Source: Bacillota bacterium
GTDB taxonomy: Bacteria > Bacillota > Desulfotomaculia > Desulfotomaculales > Desulfallaceae
Reading direction: 5' to 3'
NCBI GenBank assembly: GCA_023439185.1
Contig: JAEXOR010000004.1
Coordinates: 1-64,000 of the forward strand
Length of the DNA stretch: 64,000 nucleotides
Of the stretch, positions 36,855 through 45,648 are shown piece after piece. The notes beneath the pieces are model-generated. The model was not told the DNA's origin, made no database searches, and was given only the letters and a program-made list of their open reading frames with translations. The stretch's first letter is position 1. Every line of letters starts with the position of its first letter. The position numbers were made by a program, and so were the translations under genes.

Positions 36855-37136
36855 TTATTCGGTTGACGCTGAAACCGTCAGTTTCAATCCAAGAGGCTGC
36901 ATAATTTTAAGCAGCGTATCCAGATTTGGCGTGGTTTTGAAGGATTCAATCCTTGCTACAGAGGATTGAGGGATACCACAAATGGACGCAAGTTCACGCT
37001 GGCTGATTCCGAGAGCATTTCGTTGTTCAATCATGGCTCCAACAATGGCAGCAAGGCTTTCGATTTCTTCGATATCTTTTTTACCTTCGGGGTCAATTGC
37101 TTTTACATGATCTTTGTAATCATTCCAAGTTCTCAT
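36855..37136 (-). CDS. higA: XRE-family antitoxin (HigA-like)
   Basis: A 93-residue Cro/C1-type helix-turn-helix protein, the likely antitoxin and repressor of the pair. The helix-turn-helix reads ISQRELASICGIPQSSVARI, followed by NLDTLLKIMQPLGLKL, a pattern common in HigA. The frame opens at 37178, but ATG 37136 has AGGGGG nine bases upstream. It overlaps the toxin gene by 17 bases, in toxin-first order as in higBA loci. Confidence 0.88.
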   Translation of the reverse strand: MRTWNDYKDHVKAIDPEGKKDIEEIESLAAIVGAMIEQRNALGISQRELASICGIPQSSVARIESFKTTPNLDTLLKIMQPLGLKLTVSASTE

Positions 37137-37503
37137 GCTTTTCAGCCCCCTTTCTAAACAGGTAATCGTCACGCTCACCCTTTGCTCGGTCTATTTCACG
37201 CCGCGGTGTCTTTTGTGATTTTTTACGAAAATGATGTAGGAGAACGAATGTACCATCTTTATGATAAAAATAAAACACTCGATTATTACCCGGACGAAGT
37301 TCCCAGATATCATCTTCAATATGTTTGGTGATATTATCCGGAAGATGTGTACCCTTGTCCTGCAACAGTTGAATATAAAGGCTAATCTGTTTATATTGTA
37401 TGCGGGCATTTTTATTAGTTGTGGATTTTATTCGCAACTCATCAAGAAAGTCCCATAAATCAGATTTACCATTTTCCCTTTCGTAAAACTCAACTGTATA
37501 CAT
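37120..37503 (-). CDS. higB: HigB/RelE-like toxin (Gp49 family, DUF891)
   Basis: A 127-residue RelE-superfamily toxin of the Gp49/HigB type, which cuts mRNA in the ribosome. Marks are VEFYERENGKSDLWDFLDEL at the N-terminus, then DDIWELRPGNNRVFYFYHK and FVLLHHFRKKSQKTP, the basic stretch near the active site. The gene comes first in the module and is driven by the promoter copy at 37636-37676, with a strong hairpin in its leader. The ribosome site is weak, as is common for toxins. Confidence 0.88.
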   Translation of the reverse strand: MYTVEFYERENGKSDLWDFLDELRIKSTTNKNARIQYKQISLYIQLLQDKGTHLPDNITKHIEDDIWELRPGNNRVFYFYHKDGTFVLLHHFRKKSQKTPRREIDRAKGERDDYLFRKGAEKHENLE

Positions 37504-37541
37504 CCTTTAATATGGCTCCAAATTCCAGATTTATTTCCTTA

Positions 37542-37573
37542 ACCACATGATAGCGCAAACGCTATCATGTGGT
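37542..37573. promoter_or_regulatory. 14-bp perfect palindrome upstream of higB
   Basis: Arms ACCACATGATAGCG and CGCTATCATGTGGT around CAAA, extended by CCTT/AAGG outside. It lies between the promoter copy B and the toxin start, so it may be the HigA operator or a leader hairpin limiting toxin translation. Confidence 0.65.
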
Positions 37574-37635
37574 CAAGGAAAATGTAAGAGAGCGCGGACA
37601 CAGGGGCATGTTCGAGATCACTGCAAAACTCAAAT

Positions 37636-37676
37636 ATTGTACCATCTGAAAAATTATCTAGTCAAGCAGAATTGTT
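37636..37676 (-). promoter_or_regulatory. higBA promoter, copy B of the 41-bp direct repeat
   Basis: Minus strand: TTGACT, 18 bases, TACAAT with extended TGG. It matches copy A in 38 of 41 positions and abuts the stop codon of the HD-domain gene. Confidence 0.7.
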
Positions 37677-38180
37677 CTACCAAATCTTTTCTAAATCAAC
37701 CGGATACATTGTTTCAATCAGCTTAATGCCGCCGGCGGTTTTGAAATACTTGTTCCTGATGCTTGCAATGGCGTTTGTGCTCATCTCGTCTTCATAGATA
37801 TTAACCAAAAAATCGGCTTCCACAAGAACCTGGAAATCCGGGCCATCGATTTTATGATAGCTGTGGTGATTGCCAATCAAGTAACATACCCGGTCGGCGA
37901 TCTCAGTTTCAACCCGGCATTCATCCATTATCCCTTTAGCGATGGGCGGTCCTTCTATCTCCTGGTATTTACCCGCCGACGAATTGTACTTGCGCTCCGC
38001 TTCCTTAATGCCGATGTCATGCAACACCGCCGCCAGATCAACAGCCAGCCTCTCCCTGGCGGAGAGCCCCTCCAAACCGACCAGAGCATGAGCGAATCCA
38101 TAAACCTTCAGAGCGTGGTTGATCCTCCTGACATCATCCTGAAAGTAACCCACCATTGCCCTGATCACACTGGGGATCAT
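37677..38180 (-). CDS. HD-domain phosphohydrolase-like protein
   Basis: A 167-residue single HD-domain protein, a metal-dependent phosphohydrolase fold. The metal ligands are visible as His in the first helices (FAHALVG), the HD pair in LAAVLHDIG, His-His in LIGNHHSYH, and the Asp of VEADFLVNI. Small HD proteins of this kind are often of unknown substrate. GTG 38189 is in frame but ATG 38180 has GAGAGGTG six bases upstream. It was probably the original upstream neighbour of the liv promoter before the higBA insertion. Confidence 0.85.
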   Translation of the reverse strand: MIPSVIRAMVGYFQDDVRRINHALKVYGFAHALVGLEGLSARERLAVDLAAVLHDIGIKEAERKYNSSAGKYQEIEGPPIAKGIMDECRVETEIADRVCYLIGNHHSYHKIDGPDFQVLVEADFLVNIYEDEMSTNAIASIRNKYFKTAGGIKLIETMYPVDLEKIW

Positions 38181-38383
38181 GTAAAACACCTCTCGCCGCT
38201 CTAAAATCTTGTTCGTGCTATTATATAATAATGTTGGACCATTTCACATACCAAGAGAAATGCATCACCTGATTAAATTTTAATTTTTTCCCATAATCTT
38301 TTTATATTTATACCGCATTTGCCCTGTATATTGTAACTGTGGGACCGGCCCTAACAATATACTTCAAGGAGGAGTGTTTAAAC

Positions 38384-39196
38384 GTGAAAATCTGGAAGAA
38401 TAAGTTTTTAACAGTCGCATTGGGATTATCATTGCTGGCGCCCACCGGCGCTTTTGCCGCCAGCGCAGTCACCGGCGGCGAAAATACGATTATCCCCAAG
38501 GGAATTACCCAGCACCGCTTTGGCGGCGAGCAAAGCCTGCTAAATAAAGATCAGCTTCTTGATTTGGCCGGCAAGTACGAGCCAGATAGCTTGCAGGAGT
38601 GGGAAGATGCCCTTGCGGAACAGGAACAGTTGCTTAATCAGCTTAAAGACGGGCACATGCAGCAAGCCGGCATCTCAGACGAGATTAAGGAAAAGATCAA
38701 AGCCATTCATGAAACCGTGCAAAATGGTGACATCAGCCAGGAGGAAGCCCGTGAACAACTTAAGGGACTCGGCCTCAATAAAAACTTTCCCGACGGGCCG
38801 AAGCTTAAGTTGTCCGACGAAGCCAAAGAAAAAATGAACGCCATCCACGAAGCCGTACAAAACGGCGACATCAGCCCCGAAAAAATCCGGGAACAGTTAC
38901 AGGAATTCGGCATCGACAAAAACTTTGCCGACAGACAGAAGCTTGAATTATCCGACGAGACCAGGGAAAAAATAAATGCCCTCCGCGAAGCGGTGCATAA
39001 CGGTGACATCAGCTCCGAAGAAGCCCGGGAGCAACTTAAAGAGTTCGGTGTCGACAGAGTTTTAGTACGCGGCCCCCTATCTGAATTGAATGAAGCGGTA
39101 CAAGCTAATGATGAGCTTAAAATTAAGGAAATGCTCGGGCAGCTTTTGGAGCAGCTTAAGGAAAGGAACCAGCAATTGTCTGCCAGGCTTTCTTAA
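38384..39196 (+). CDS. secreted helical protein with three 46-residue repeats
   Basis: An exported protein of 270 residues. A signal peptide (MKIWKNKF then a hydrophobic core, cleavage after GAFA near residue 23) leads into a charged helical body. Three tandem repeats of 46 residues (about 101-146, 147-192, 193-238) each contain IHEAVQNGDIS-EE-REQLK-FG with LSDE at the joints. GTG 38384 is chosen because it starts the signal peptide and has AAGGAGG upstream. A two-component system follows, which may sense envelope stress and control it. Function unknown. Confidence 0.75.
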   Translation: MKIWKNKFLTVALGLSLLAPTGAFAASAVTGGENTIIPKGITQHRFGGEQSLLNKDQLLDLAGKYEPDSLQEWEDALAEQEQLLNQLKDGHMQQAGISDEIKEKIKAIHETVQNGDISQEEAREQLKGLGLNKNFPDGPKLKLSDEAKEKMNAIHEAVQNGDISPEKIREQLQEFGIDKNFADRQKLELSDETREKINALREAVHNGDISSEEAREQLKEFGVDRVLVRGPLSELNEAVQANDELKIKEMLGQLLEQLKERNQQLSARLS

Positions 39197-39219
39197 CATA
39201 GATTGGCGGAAACGCAACC

Positions 39220-39255
39220 GGCAGGCGCGCACAGGACGTACGCGCCTGCCTTTTT
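39220..39255 (+). terminator. rho-independent terminator
   Basis: Stem GGCAGGCGCG / CGCGCCTGCC followed by TTTTT, 23 bases after the secreted repeat protein. Confidence 0.9.
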
Positions 39256-39387
39256 ATAATTTCCCACAATTCCCTGATAATTTTTCCGCATTTTCTTTTT
39301 ATATTGGATTGATACACGATTTTATCTTTATAATGTATATATATCATTGCCGCTGCCGTCTTGAGCGCAGGCAAGGAGATGCCGGGT

Positions 39388-40053
39388 TTGTACAAAATTG
39401 TTCTGGTGGAAGATGAAAAAAACCTGAACCGGATAGTGGCTTCCTACCTGGAAAAGGAAGGCTGGTCAGTGCAGTCCTTTTACGACGGCGCCGGAGCGCT
39501 GCAGGCCATCGCCAGCCGTCCCCACCTCTGGATACTGGACATTATGCTGCCGGATATAGACGGTTACCAGTTATTGCGCAGCATTAAAGAGGCGACCCCG
39601 GCGGTGCCCGTGATCTTCATCTCCGCCCGGGACGCCGACCTGGACCGCATCATCGGTCTGGAAATGGGCAGCGACGACTACCTGGCCAAACCATTTTTGC
39701 CGCGGGAACTGGTTATCCGCACCCACCGCATCCTGGAGCGGGTTTACAGACCGGCGGAAGCAAAGTCCACGTTCAGCCTGGATCCGTATATGCTGGATGA
39801 AGAAAAACGCGTCGTACTGAGCGGAAAAGAACAAATTGAAATCACTTCCAAGGAATTCGACCTGGCCTCTTTTTTTGCCCGGCACAGGGGACAAGCATTA
39901 TCCAGGGAACAAATCATCAACCACGTGTGGGGAGAGGATTATGTGGGTACGGACCGGTCTGTTGACGATCTGGTGCGCCGGTTGCGGAAAAAACTGCCGG
40001 AACTGCGCATTGAAACAATTTACGGCTTTGGCTACCGGATGACGGGCCAATGA
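39388..40053 (+). CDS. OmpR-family response regulator (first pair)
   Basis: A 221-residue response regulator with an N-terminal receiver and a C-terminal winged helix. Acidic pocket VEDE (8-10), phospho-acceptor Asp51 in LDIMLPDIDG, and Lys in the AKPFLPRELV loop. The winged helix ends in RIETIYGFGYRM. The reading frame also contains TTG 39361 and ATG 39379, but AAGGAG lies nine bases before TTG 39388, and MYKIVLVEDE is a natural receiver start. Overlaps its kinase by four bases. Confidence 0.9.
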   Translation: MYKIVLVEDEKNLNRIVASYLEKEGWSVQSFYDGAGALQAIASRPHLWILDIMLPDIDGYQLLRSIKEATPAVPVIFISARDADLDRIIGLEMGSDDYLAKPFLPRELVIRTHRILERVYRPAEAKSTFSLDPYMLDEEKRVVLSGKEQIEITSKEFDLASFFARHRGQALSREQIINHVWGEDYVGTDRSVDDLVRRLRKKLPELRIETIYGFGYRMTGQ

Positions 40054-41357
40054 AAAAATTATCCCTGACCGTTAAAATATGGCTGGCTATTTCAGCGGTA
40101 GCCCTGGCTTTGTATTTAATTGTTTTGCTTTTCATGCCGCACTTAATCCGCAATTACTTCACCGACGCCCTGATGGGCCGGCCGATGCCGGAGAACGGTC
40201 CCCCGCCCAGCTATTTAAGCATCCGCGATTTTAATATCCGGGGGTTCACCATCCTGGAAGATGGTACAACCGTACCCCAGCAGGCCGGTAAAGCGTTTTC
40301 CGACAGCCTGTTTCAGCAAATCAGAAGCAACGCCGCCTCTCAGCAATTACCCAGGCAACGGCATGAAAGCACCGACGGAGAAAACCACATCCGGTACGTA
40401 ATCCACAAGGAGATGGTTTCCGGCCATCCCCGGTATCTGGTTATGTTTTTGGGCAAAGCCGAAGAAGACCGGTTTGTCAGCAACCTGCTGTTTAATGTTG
40501 CCATTTACGCCAGCATCGCCCTGCTGATGAGCTGGTTTGTCTCCCTGTTCATCGCCCGTTACCTGACCCGGCCCCTGGTGCAGATTCAACACCAGGTAAA
40601 ACGCATCGCCAACCGGGACTGGCATGACCCGCTGGACATCAAACAGGAGGACGAAATTGGCCAGCTGGCCGACTCCATCGAGACCATGCGGCGCCAACTG
40701 ATCCAGCAGGACGAAGCGCAGCAGACCATGCTGCAAAACATATCTCACGAGCTGAAAACGCCGGTCATGGTTATCCGCAGCTATGCCCAGGCCATCAACG
40801 ACGGCATTTTCCCCCGGGGGGATTTAACCGGCAGTGTCAAGGTCATCGACGAAGAAGGGGAACGGCTGGAAAAGCTGGTGCAGCAGCTGCTCTATCTGAA
40901 CCGTTTGGATTACCTGGCCACGCATAAAACGGTCCGGCAAACAATCAGCCTCAATGAATTGACCGCCGGCATTGCCCAGCGCATGAACCTGCAGCGTCCG
41001 GAGATCCAATTGCACCTGGAGCTACAGCCGGCGACTGTTGAAGGGGACAGGGACACCCTGCGGGTAATGATTGAAAACCTGCTGGACAACCACCTGCGCC
41101 ACGCCACCGCGCAACTGGAGATCAGGCTGGAAGTAAACAGTACCTCAAATGAATGCGCCCTTTATTTCTGGAACGACGGTTCCCAAATCGACCCGCAGTT
41201 TTTTCAAGACCTGAGCCAGCCCTTTAAAAAAGGCCGGGGGGGCAAATTTGGGCTGGGCCTGACCATAGCGCACCGGATAGTCACGATGTACCGGGGCCGG
41301 ATCAGCCTGCAAAATGAAAGAGACGGCGTATCGTCAACCGTAATGCTGCCGCTGTAA
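40050..41357 (+). CDS. sensor histidine kinase (first pair)
   Basis: A membrane sensor kinase of 435 residues. Helices near 9-31 and 148-172 enclose an extracytoplasmic sensor of about 115 residues; a HAMP domain, the H-box NISHELKTP (His233), and an ATPase domain with N (ENLLDNHLRHA) and G boxes (KFGLGLTIA) follow. The region preceding G1 is short. It pairs with the regulator at 39388. Its end lies five bases from the end of the second, convergent pair. Confidence 0.9.
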   Translation: MKKLSLTVKIWLAISAVALALYLIVLLFMPHLIRNYFTDALMGRPMPENGPPPSYLSIRDFNIRGFTILEDGTTVPQQAGKAFSDSLFQQIRSNAASQQLPRQRHESTDGENHIRYVIHKEMVSGHPRYLVMFLGKAEEDRFVSNLLFNVAIYASIALLMSWFVSLFIARYLTRPLVQIQHQVKRIANRDWHDPLDIKQEDEIGQLADSIETMRRQLIQQDEAQQTMLQNISHELKTPVMVIRSYAQAINDGIFPRGDLTGSVKVIDEEGERLEKLVQQLLYLNRLDYLATHKTVRQTISLNELTAGIAQRMNLQRPEIQLHLELQPATVEGDRDTLRVMIENLLDNHLRHATAQLEIRLEVNSTSNECALYFWNDGSQIDPQFFQDLSQPFKKGRGGKFGLGLTIAHRIVTMYRGRISLQNERDGVSSTVMLPL

Positions 41358-41362
41358 AGCAG

Positions 41363-42049
41363 TTATTCGTTAAACCGGTATCCCGTCCCCCAGAGCGTCT
41401 CAATAAACTCCGGATTGGACGGGTCTTTTTCAATCTTTTTCCTGATTTTTTGGATATGTACGGCCACCGTTGCCGTATCCCCGAAGTAATCGTCCCCCCA
41501 GATGCTGGTAAGCAGGTGTCCCTTGGTAAAAACAATGCCGGGGTTGGAAGCTAAAAATACCAGCAGCTCGTATTCCCTGGCCGTCATCTGCACGGCCCTG
41601 CCGTTTACAAATACCCTGCGGGACGCGGTATTGATCTCCAGGCCCCGGTGACTGATTACTTCGGCGGGAACCAGGTGGCCCTTAAGCCGTTCATACCTCC
41701 GGATATGGGACTTGATCCTGGCCACCAGTTCTCCGGGGCTGAACGGCTTGGTCAAATAGTCGTCGGCTCCGTACTCCAGGCCCCGGATTTTACTGACGTC
41801 CTCACCCCTGGCCGAAACCACCATTACCGGAACATCCAACCTGGCCCTTATTTCCTTGATGACGGCGTAGCCGTCCCTGCCGGGCAGCATCAGGTCCACA
41901 ATGATCAGGTCATAATTGCCCGCCAGGGCTTTTTTCAGCCCCTGGGTCCCATCCTGGACGATTTCAGCCGCAAACCCGTTAAAGTGCAAATAGTCTCGCT
42001 CCAACTCGGCAATATGCAGATCGTCTTCAATAATCAAAATGCGTTTCAT
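41363..42049 (-). CDS. OmpR-family response regulator (second pair)
   Basis: A 228-residue response regulator. Receiver acidic pocket EDD (8-10), Asp52 in IIVDLMLPGRDG, Lys in TKPFSPGELVAR, then a winged helix ending VETLWGTGYRF-like (FIETLWGTGYRF). ATG 42049 has AGAGGGG seven bases upstream. It is transcribed after its kinase and converges on the first pair with a five-base gap, leaving no room for a separate terminator. Confidence 0.92.
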   Translation of the reverse strand: MKRILIIEDDLHIAELERDYLHFNGFAAEIVQDGTQGLKKALAGNYDLIIVDLMLPGRDGYAVIKEIRARLDVPVMVVSARGEDVSKIRGLEYGADDYLTKPFSPGELVARIKSHIRRYERLKGHLVPAEVISHRGLEINTASRRVFVNGRAVQMTAREYELLVFLASNPGIVFTKGHLLTSIWGDDYFGDTATVAVHIQKIRKKIEKDPSNPEFIETLWGTGYRFNE

Positions 42050-42068
42050 GCTCAAACCCCTCTGCGGC

Positions 42069-43193
42069 TCATTGGGCCAGAGGCAAGGTCATTGTAAAGC
42101 ACGTGCCCTCGCCCTGCCGGCTGAAAACCGTAATGCTTCCCCCGTGAGCTTCGACCAGTTCCCTGGCGATAGCCAGCCCGAGCCCGGTGCTCATCAGATC
42201 CTTGGTGCGCTCGTTATCGATGCGGTAAAACCGGTCGAAAATATAGGGCAGCTTATCCGGGGGAATCCCCGGCCCGTTGTCGCTGATCCTGACGCAGGCA
42301 AAATCTTCCTGCCTCACCAGCTCGACCCGGATAACCAGGCCCTCCTCCGGCCCGTACTTCAAGGCGTTGCCGATGATATTTCTCAGGGCCTGGTATATTC
42401 TTTTCCCGTCCAGGCGAACCGGCAAGTCCTGTTCCATTTGATCGGTATAGAAAAACCGCACCCGTCTTTCTTCCAGTTCAAGCCCCAGTTCTTCGGTTAA
42501 ATCACTCATAAAAGCCCGAATCTGTACTTTTTCAAACTGAAAATCCAGCTTTTGCAGATCAAGCTTGGAAAACAGAAACAGATCGTCGATCAGTTTATTG
42601 ACATAAAGGACATTGTTATGGATGATCCGCAGGTACTTGTTTTTATTTTCCCGGGGTATGCCTCCATCATCCAAAATGGCTTCAATATATCCCTGGATGG
42701 AGGTAATGGGGGTCTTCAGATCGTGTGAGATATTGGCGATTAAGTCTTTTCTGTTCTCTTCGTATTCAGCTTTTATTCTTTCGCTTTCGCCCAGCTTTTG
42801 CGCCATTTCGTTAAAAGAAGCCACCAAAAGGCCGATCTCGTTTCGGGCATTGTATTGGACCTTTACGTCATAATTGCCCCGGGCAATTTCCTCCACGCTG
42901 TTTTTCAGCGCGATAATAGGCTGAAAAACTCTTTTTTCCAGGCGCAGAAGGAATAATACCTGCGCGACTTCTTTAACCACGATCAATACCGCGATGATAA
43001 TGACAATGGTCTTGAGCCCCGCCAGCTTGAACAGCAAAAAAAGGATCAACAGGTTAAACAATAACGTAAAGGGGCGAAAATAGTATACGGATTTGTGCAT
43101 CCGCTGAAACTCCCGGTGCTCCATCCGGTGCCGCTTCATTTTTTCGAAAAAGCGATTACTACTTTTCTCCTCGCAGCGGCGCCAAAAACCCAT
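42069..43193 (-). CDS. sensor histidine kinase (second pair)
   Basis: A sensor kinase of about 374 residues with two close helices (near 40-58 and 62-82) and almost no extracytoplasmic part, so it probably senses in or at the membrane. HAMP, H-box NISHDLKTP (His157), N box RNIIGNALKYG, and G boxes ISDNGPGIP and TGLGLAIA. ATG 43193 has AGGTG six bases upstream; GTG 43202 and ATG 43199 are in frame. The small-sensor layout resembles LiaS/BceS-type kinases. Confidence 0.9.
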   Translation of the reverse strand: MGFWRRCEEKSSNRFFEKMKRHRMEHREFQRMHKSVYYFRPFTLLFNLLILFLLFKLAGLKTIVIIIAVLIVVKEVAQVLFLLRLEKRVFQPIIALKNSVEEIARGNYDVKVQYNARNEIGLLVASFNEMAQKLGESERIKAEYEENRKDLIANISHDLKTPITSIQGYIEAILDDGGIPRENKNKYLRIIHNNVLYVNKLIDDLFLFSKLDLQKLDFQFEKVQIRAFMSDLTEELGLELEERRVRFFYTDQMEQDLPVRLDGKRIYQALRNIIGNALKYGPEEGLVIRVELVRQEDFACVRISDNGPGIPPDKLPYIFDRFYRIDNERTKDLMSTGLGLAIARELVEAHGGSITVFSRQGEGTCFTMTLPLAQ

Positions 43194-43299
43194 GCCCATC
43201 ACCTGCCGGCTCGTTTAACATTGCAACTTTTGATTATTATACATCGAAAGATTGAGCTCCACCAGGCTTCACGTGCAGTGGTATGCTTTCCCAAGCTAT

Positions 43300-43331
43300 G
43301 ATAAAGACCGGCGTTTATGCCGGTCTTTATC
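43300..43331. terminator. hairpin after the ferredoxin gene
   Basis: A perfect 13-bp stem GATAAAGACCGGC / GCCGGTCTTTATC with a six-base loop. The stem has only a short internal T-run, so termination is likely but not certain. Confidence 0.6.
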
Positions 43332-43591
43332 TAACGGACTCCGCGTTTAAAAACCATGACCGCCCCTTCCGGGCACACCTTTGCGCAGGCTCCGCAACCG
43401 GTGCAATTTTCCCGGTGCACAATGCGGACATGTTTGTGAAAGAAAAAATCAACCCTTCCCAACACTTTCCCTGGACAGACGGACACACACGTCCAGCAGG
43501 CTTGGCACAGCCGGGTGTTAATCACCATAAATTCAGTACCGTCGCGCCGGTGATAAGGGGAACGTGTATGTCTTCTCATCGTCCGGTTCAC
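43331..43591 (-). CDS. 2[4Fe-4S] ferredoxin
   Basis: A small electron carrier of 86 residues with two cluster motifs, CQACWTCVSVCP and CTGCGACAKVCP, each CxxCxxCxxxCP. The 20-residue N-terminal extension is basic and unlike minimal ferredoxins. GTG 43591 overlaps the stop of the preceding gene as GTGA, so translation is coupled to it. The neighbour is a His-rich protein, which suggests a redox or metal role together. Confidence 0.88.
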   Translation of the reverse strand: MNRTMRRHTRSPYHRRDGTEFMVINTRLCQACWTCVSVCPGKVLGRVDFFFHKHVRIVHRENCTGCGACAKVCPEGAVMVFKRGVR

Positions 43592-44259
43592 CAGGAAAGG
43601 CTTAATTCTGCCTGCAAATTCATAGAGTGCGGCGCGCCGGATTCGTCCTTTGCCTTTCCTTCCAGGTTAAACAGTACTCTTTCCACTTCCTTGTCCTTAT
43701 TTACGTATATCGCCAGCCGGGTATTCCCGATTTCCATGTCCGTGAATTCTTTAAAAGCTCCGTGGGAGCAGTGGGGATGATGCGCTATATGCATCTGCAT
43801 TTTTTCCTGAAACAAGTTTTTCACATCCCCGGGCAGAGCGGCAAAATCAAGCGACATCAGCGTACTCTGATCTCCTTGCTCCTCCACCTTCATGCTGTGC
43901 AGCATGCCCACCAAGAACGCCAGCTTGCCAAGCTTACCCTTTATTCCGCAACTCTTCAAGTCGTCCTGGTGGCCATGATGGAGAAAATGATGATGCTTCA
44001 AGCCACGTCCTTTGCAACTGGAAAAATCCGCGCCGACAAACTCGGTGCTGCTTTCATGCCTGATCTTTTTCCCCGCGCAATCCGTTTCCAGAGTAATCTT
44101 GGCCTTGACCCGCCCTTCCGCCATGTTTTTTTCAAAGCTGTTGTCCAGGTTAAAAACCCTGACCTGATCCTTGCTGCCTTCAACTTTGAGGTTTCCCTGC
44201 AGCGATTCCTTGTCCTTCATGGTCATGATAATGTCATACAGCAGCTTTATTTTACCCAT
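43588..44259 (-). CDS. His-rich hypothetical protein
   Basis: A 223-residue soluble protein without signal peptide. It has two histidine clusters (KHHHFLHHGHQDD near 90 and HIAHHPHCSH near 160) and a few cysteines, compatible with transition-metal binding. AAGGAGG lies eight bases before ATG 44259; the frame is open upstream to 44292. The family is unknown to me. It is coupled to a ferredoxin gene downstream. Confidence 0.65.
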   Translation of the reverse strand: MGKIKLLYDIIMTMKDKESLQGNLKVEGSKDQVRVFNLDNSFEKNMAEGRVKAKITLETDCAGKKIRHESSTEFVGADFSSCKGRGLKHHHFLHHGHQDDLKSCGIKGKLGKLAFLVGMLHSMKVEEQGDQSTLMSLDFAALPGDVKNLFQEKMQMHIAHHPHCSHGAFKEFTDMEIGNTRLAIYVNKDKEVERVLFNLEGKAKDESGAPHSMNLQAELSLSW

Positions 44260-44378
44260 GGGTATGACCTCCTTGTTTTTTAGTGAGGTCATTATAAAAT
44301 ATCTGTTTAAACACCACCTAAACGGTTTATAAAAACTTTATAAAAAAGAATAAAACATTTTTAAAATCAGCGCGGCCG

Positions 44379-45632
44379 CTATAAAATTCCTTTTTCCGCC
44401 AGTTCCAGGGATTGCCCGGCCAAATATAAATCGTACCCGGCGGCCACGCTTTTATCCTTTGCCCTTTGGCAGTCCAGTTCGCTTTGCTGCAGGTTCAGCC
44501 CGGACACCAGCCCCAACTCGTACCTTTTCTTATTCCGCTCATAATCCTGGAGCGCCTTTTCATAGTTGACTAACGAAACATGGTAACTTTCCTGCCTGGC
44601 CTGCAAATCCGCCATCAGGCTGTTCAATTTTTCATTTAAGGATACTTTTTCCGCTTCCAGTTGCAGTTCCAGCTCCTTAATTTCCATCTGCAGCACATCA
44701 TACTGGTAATCAGATTCGTTTACCGATTTCCGGTCATCTCTTTTTTGACTAATATTCCGCTGGATACCCGCCAGCGCGTTATTTCCCCTGACCGCTCCGG
44801 ATTTTAACGCGTCAAATTCGGGCAGTTCAACCGATTCCGGCACCTCAAAATGGACCAGGAACAGATCCCGCTCGTATTCCCGGCCCAGCATGTCGTTAAG
44901 ACCTCCCTTTTGGGCCTTAATTGTCCGGTCCAATTCGTCAATTTCCCCGGCCAGTTGTCTTGCCTCCAGGGCCAGATTGTCCACCGCCGTCCGGCTGGTC
45001 CGGCCCAACTGCAGTTTTTTATTTTCTACTGCCAGCAGTGCTTGCTTTAATTCATATTCCTTTTGCTTGGCCTGCAGATTCCCTTCCTGGTTCAGAATGT
45101 TGATGTACTGCTGGGCTACAATATGGGACAACTGTTTTTCATAGTCCTCTATCGCTTTCACCGCGTCGTCATAGTTGTCCTCGGCGGATTCTTTCTGGTC
45201 TAAAGCGGAATCTTCCTGCTCGGACCGCCGGTTTAATTCTTCATATGCCTGGTCCATCTCTTTTTCAATTGCATCCATTTCGGCACGTATTGCAGCACGT
45301 TCATCATCATCCGCAGTTTCATCATACTTTTTTCGCAGGTTGTCATATTTGCTGTTTAGATTATTGTAATCATACCAGAGGTCAAGTGCGTCATAACTGG
45401 CGTCACTATATGAATCCCGGGCCTGGTACATCTGGTATTTGGTCTTGTCCGCGCTAATTTTGTATTTGGTCATGTCCCGGCTGTTTTTGGCAGCCAGATC
45501 CACGGCCTGTTCCAGGGTAACCGTATTTTCATCCACAGTTTCATCCTTGTTCTCGTCAGCCCAGGCGCCGGTGATGCCCGGCACGCCGAGCAAAAGCAGC
45601 AGGAGCATCAACACAATAGTTTTGTTTTTCAT
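44379..45632 (-). CDS. TolC-family outer-membrane-efflux-like protein
   Basis: A 417-residue exported protein with a signal peptide (to about residue 26) and long coiled-coil helices, with the OEP family repeat TLEQAVDLAAKNSRDMTKYK near the N-terminus and a second helical hairpin in the C-terminal half. TolC proteins form the exit duct of tripartite exporters in diderm bacteria. It is the last gene of a MacAB-type operon. A duct protein in a Clostridia-like genome is notable. AGGTGGG six bases before ATG. Confidence 0.78.
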   Translation of the reverse strand: MKNKTIVLMLLLLLLGVPGITGAWADENKDETVDENTVTLEQAVDLAAKNSRDMTKYKISADKTKYQMYQARDSYSDASYDALDLWYDYNNLNSKYDNLRKKYDETADDDERAAIRAEMDAIEKEMDQAYEELNRRSEQEDSALDQKESAEDNYDDAVKAIEDYEKQLSHIVAQQYINILNQEGNLQAKQKEYELKQALLAVENKKLQLGRTSRTAVDNLALEARQLAGEIDELDRTIKAQKGGLNDMLGREYERDLFLVHFEVPESVELPEFDALKSGAVRGNNALAGIQRNISQKRDDRKSVNESDYQYDVLQMEIKELELQLEAEKVSLNEKLNSLMADLQARQESYHVSLVNYEKALQDYERNKKRYELGLVSGLNLQQSELDCQRAKDKSVAAGYDLYLAGQSLELAEKGIL

Positions 45633-45648
45633 CCGTGTCCCACCTTTA

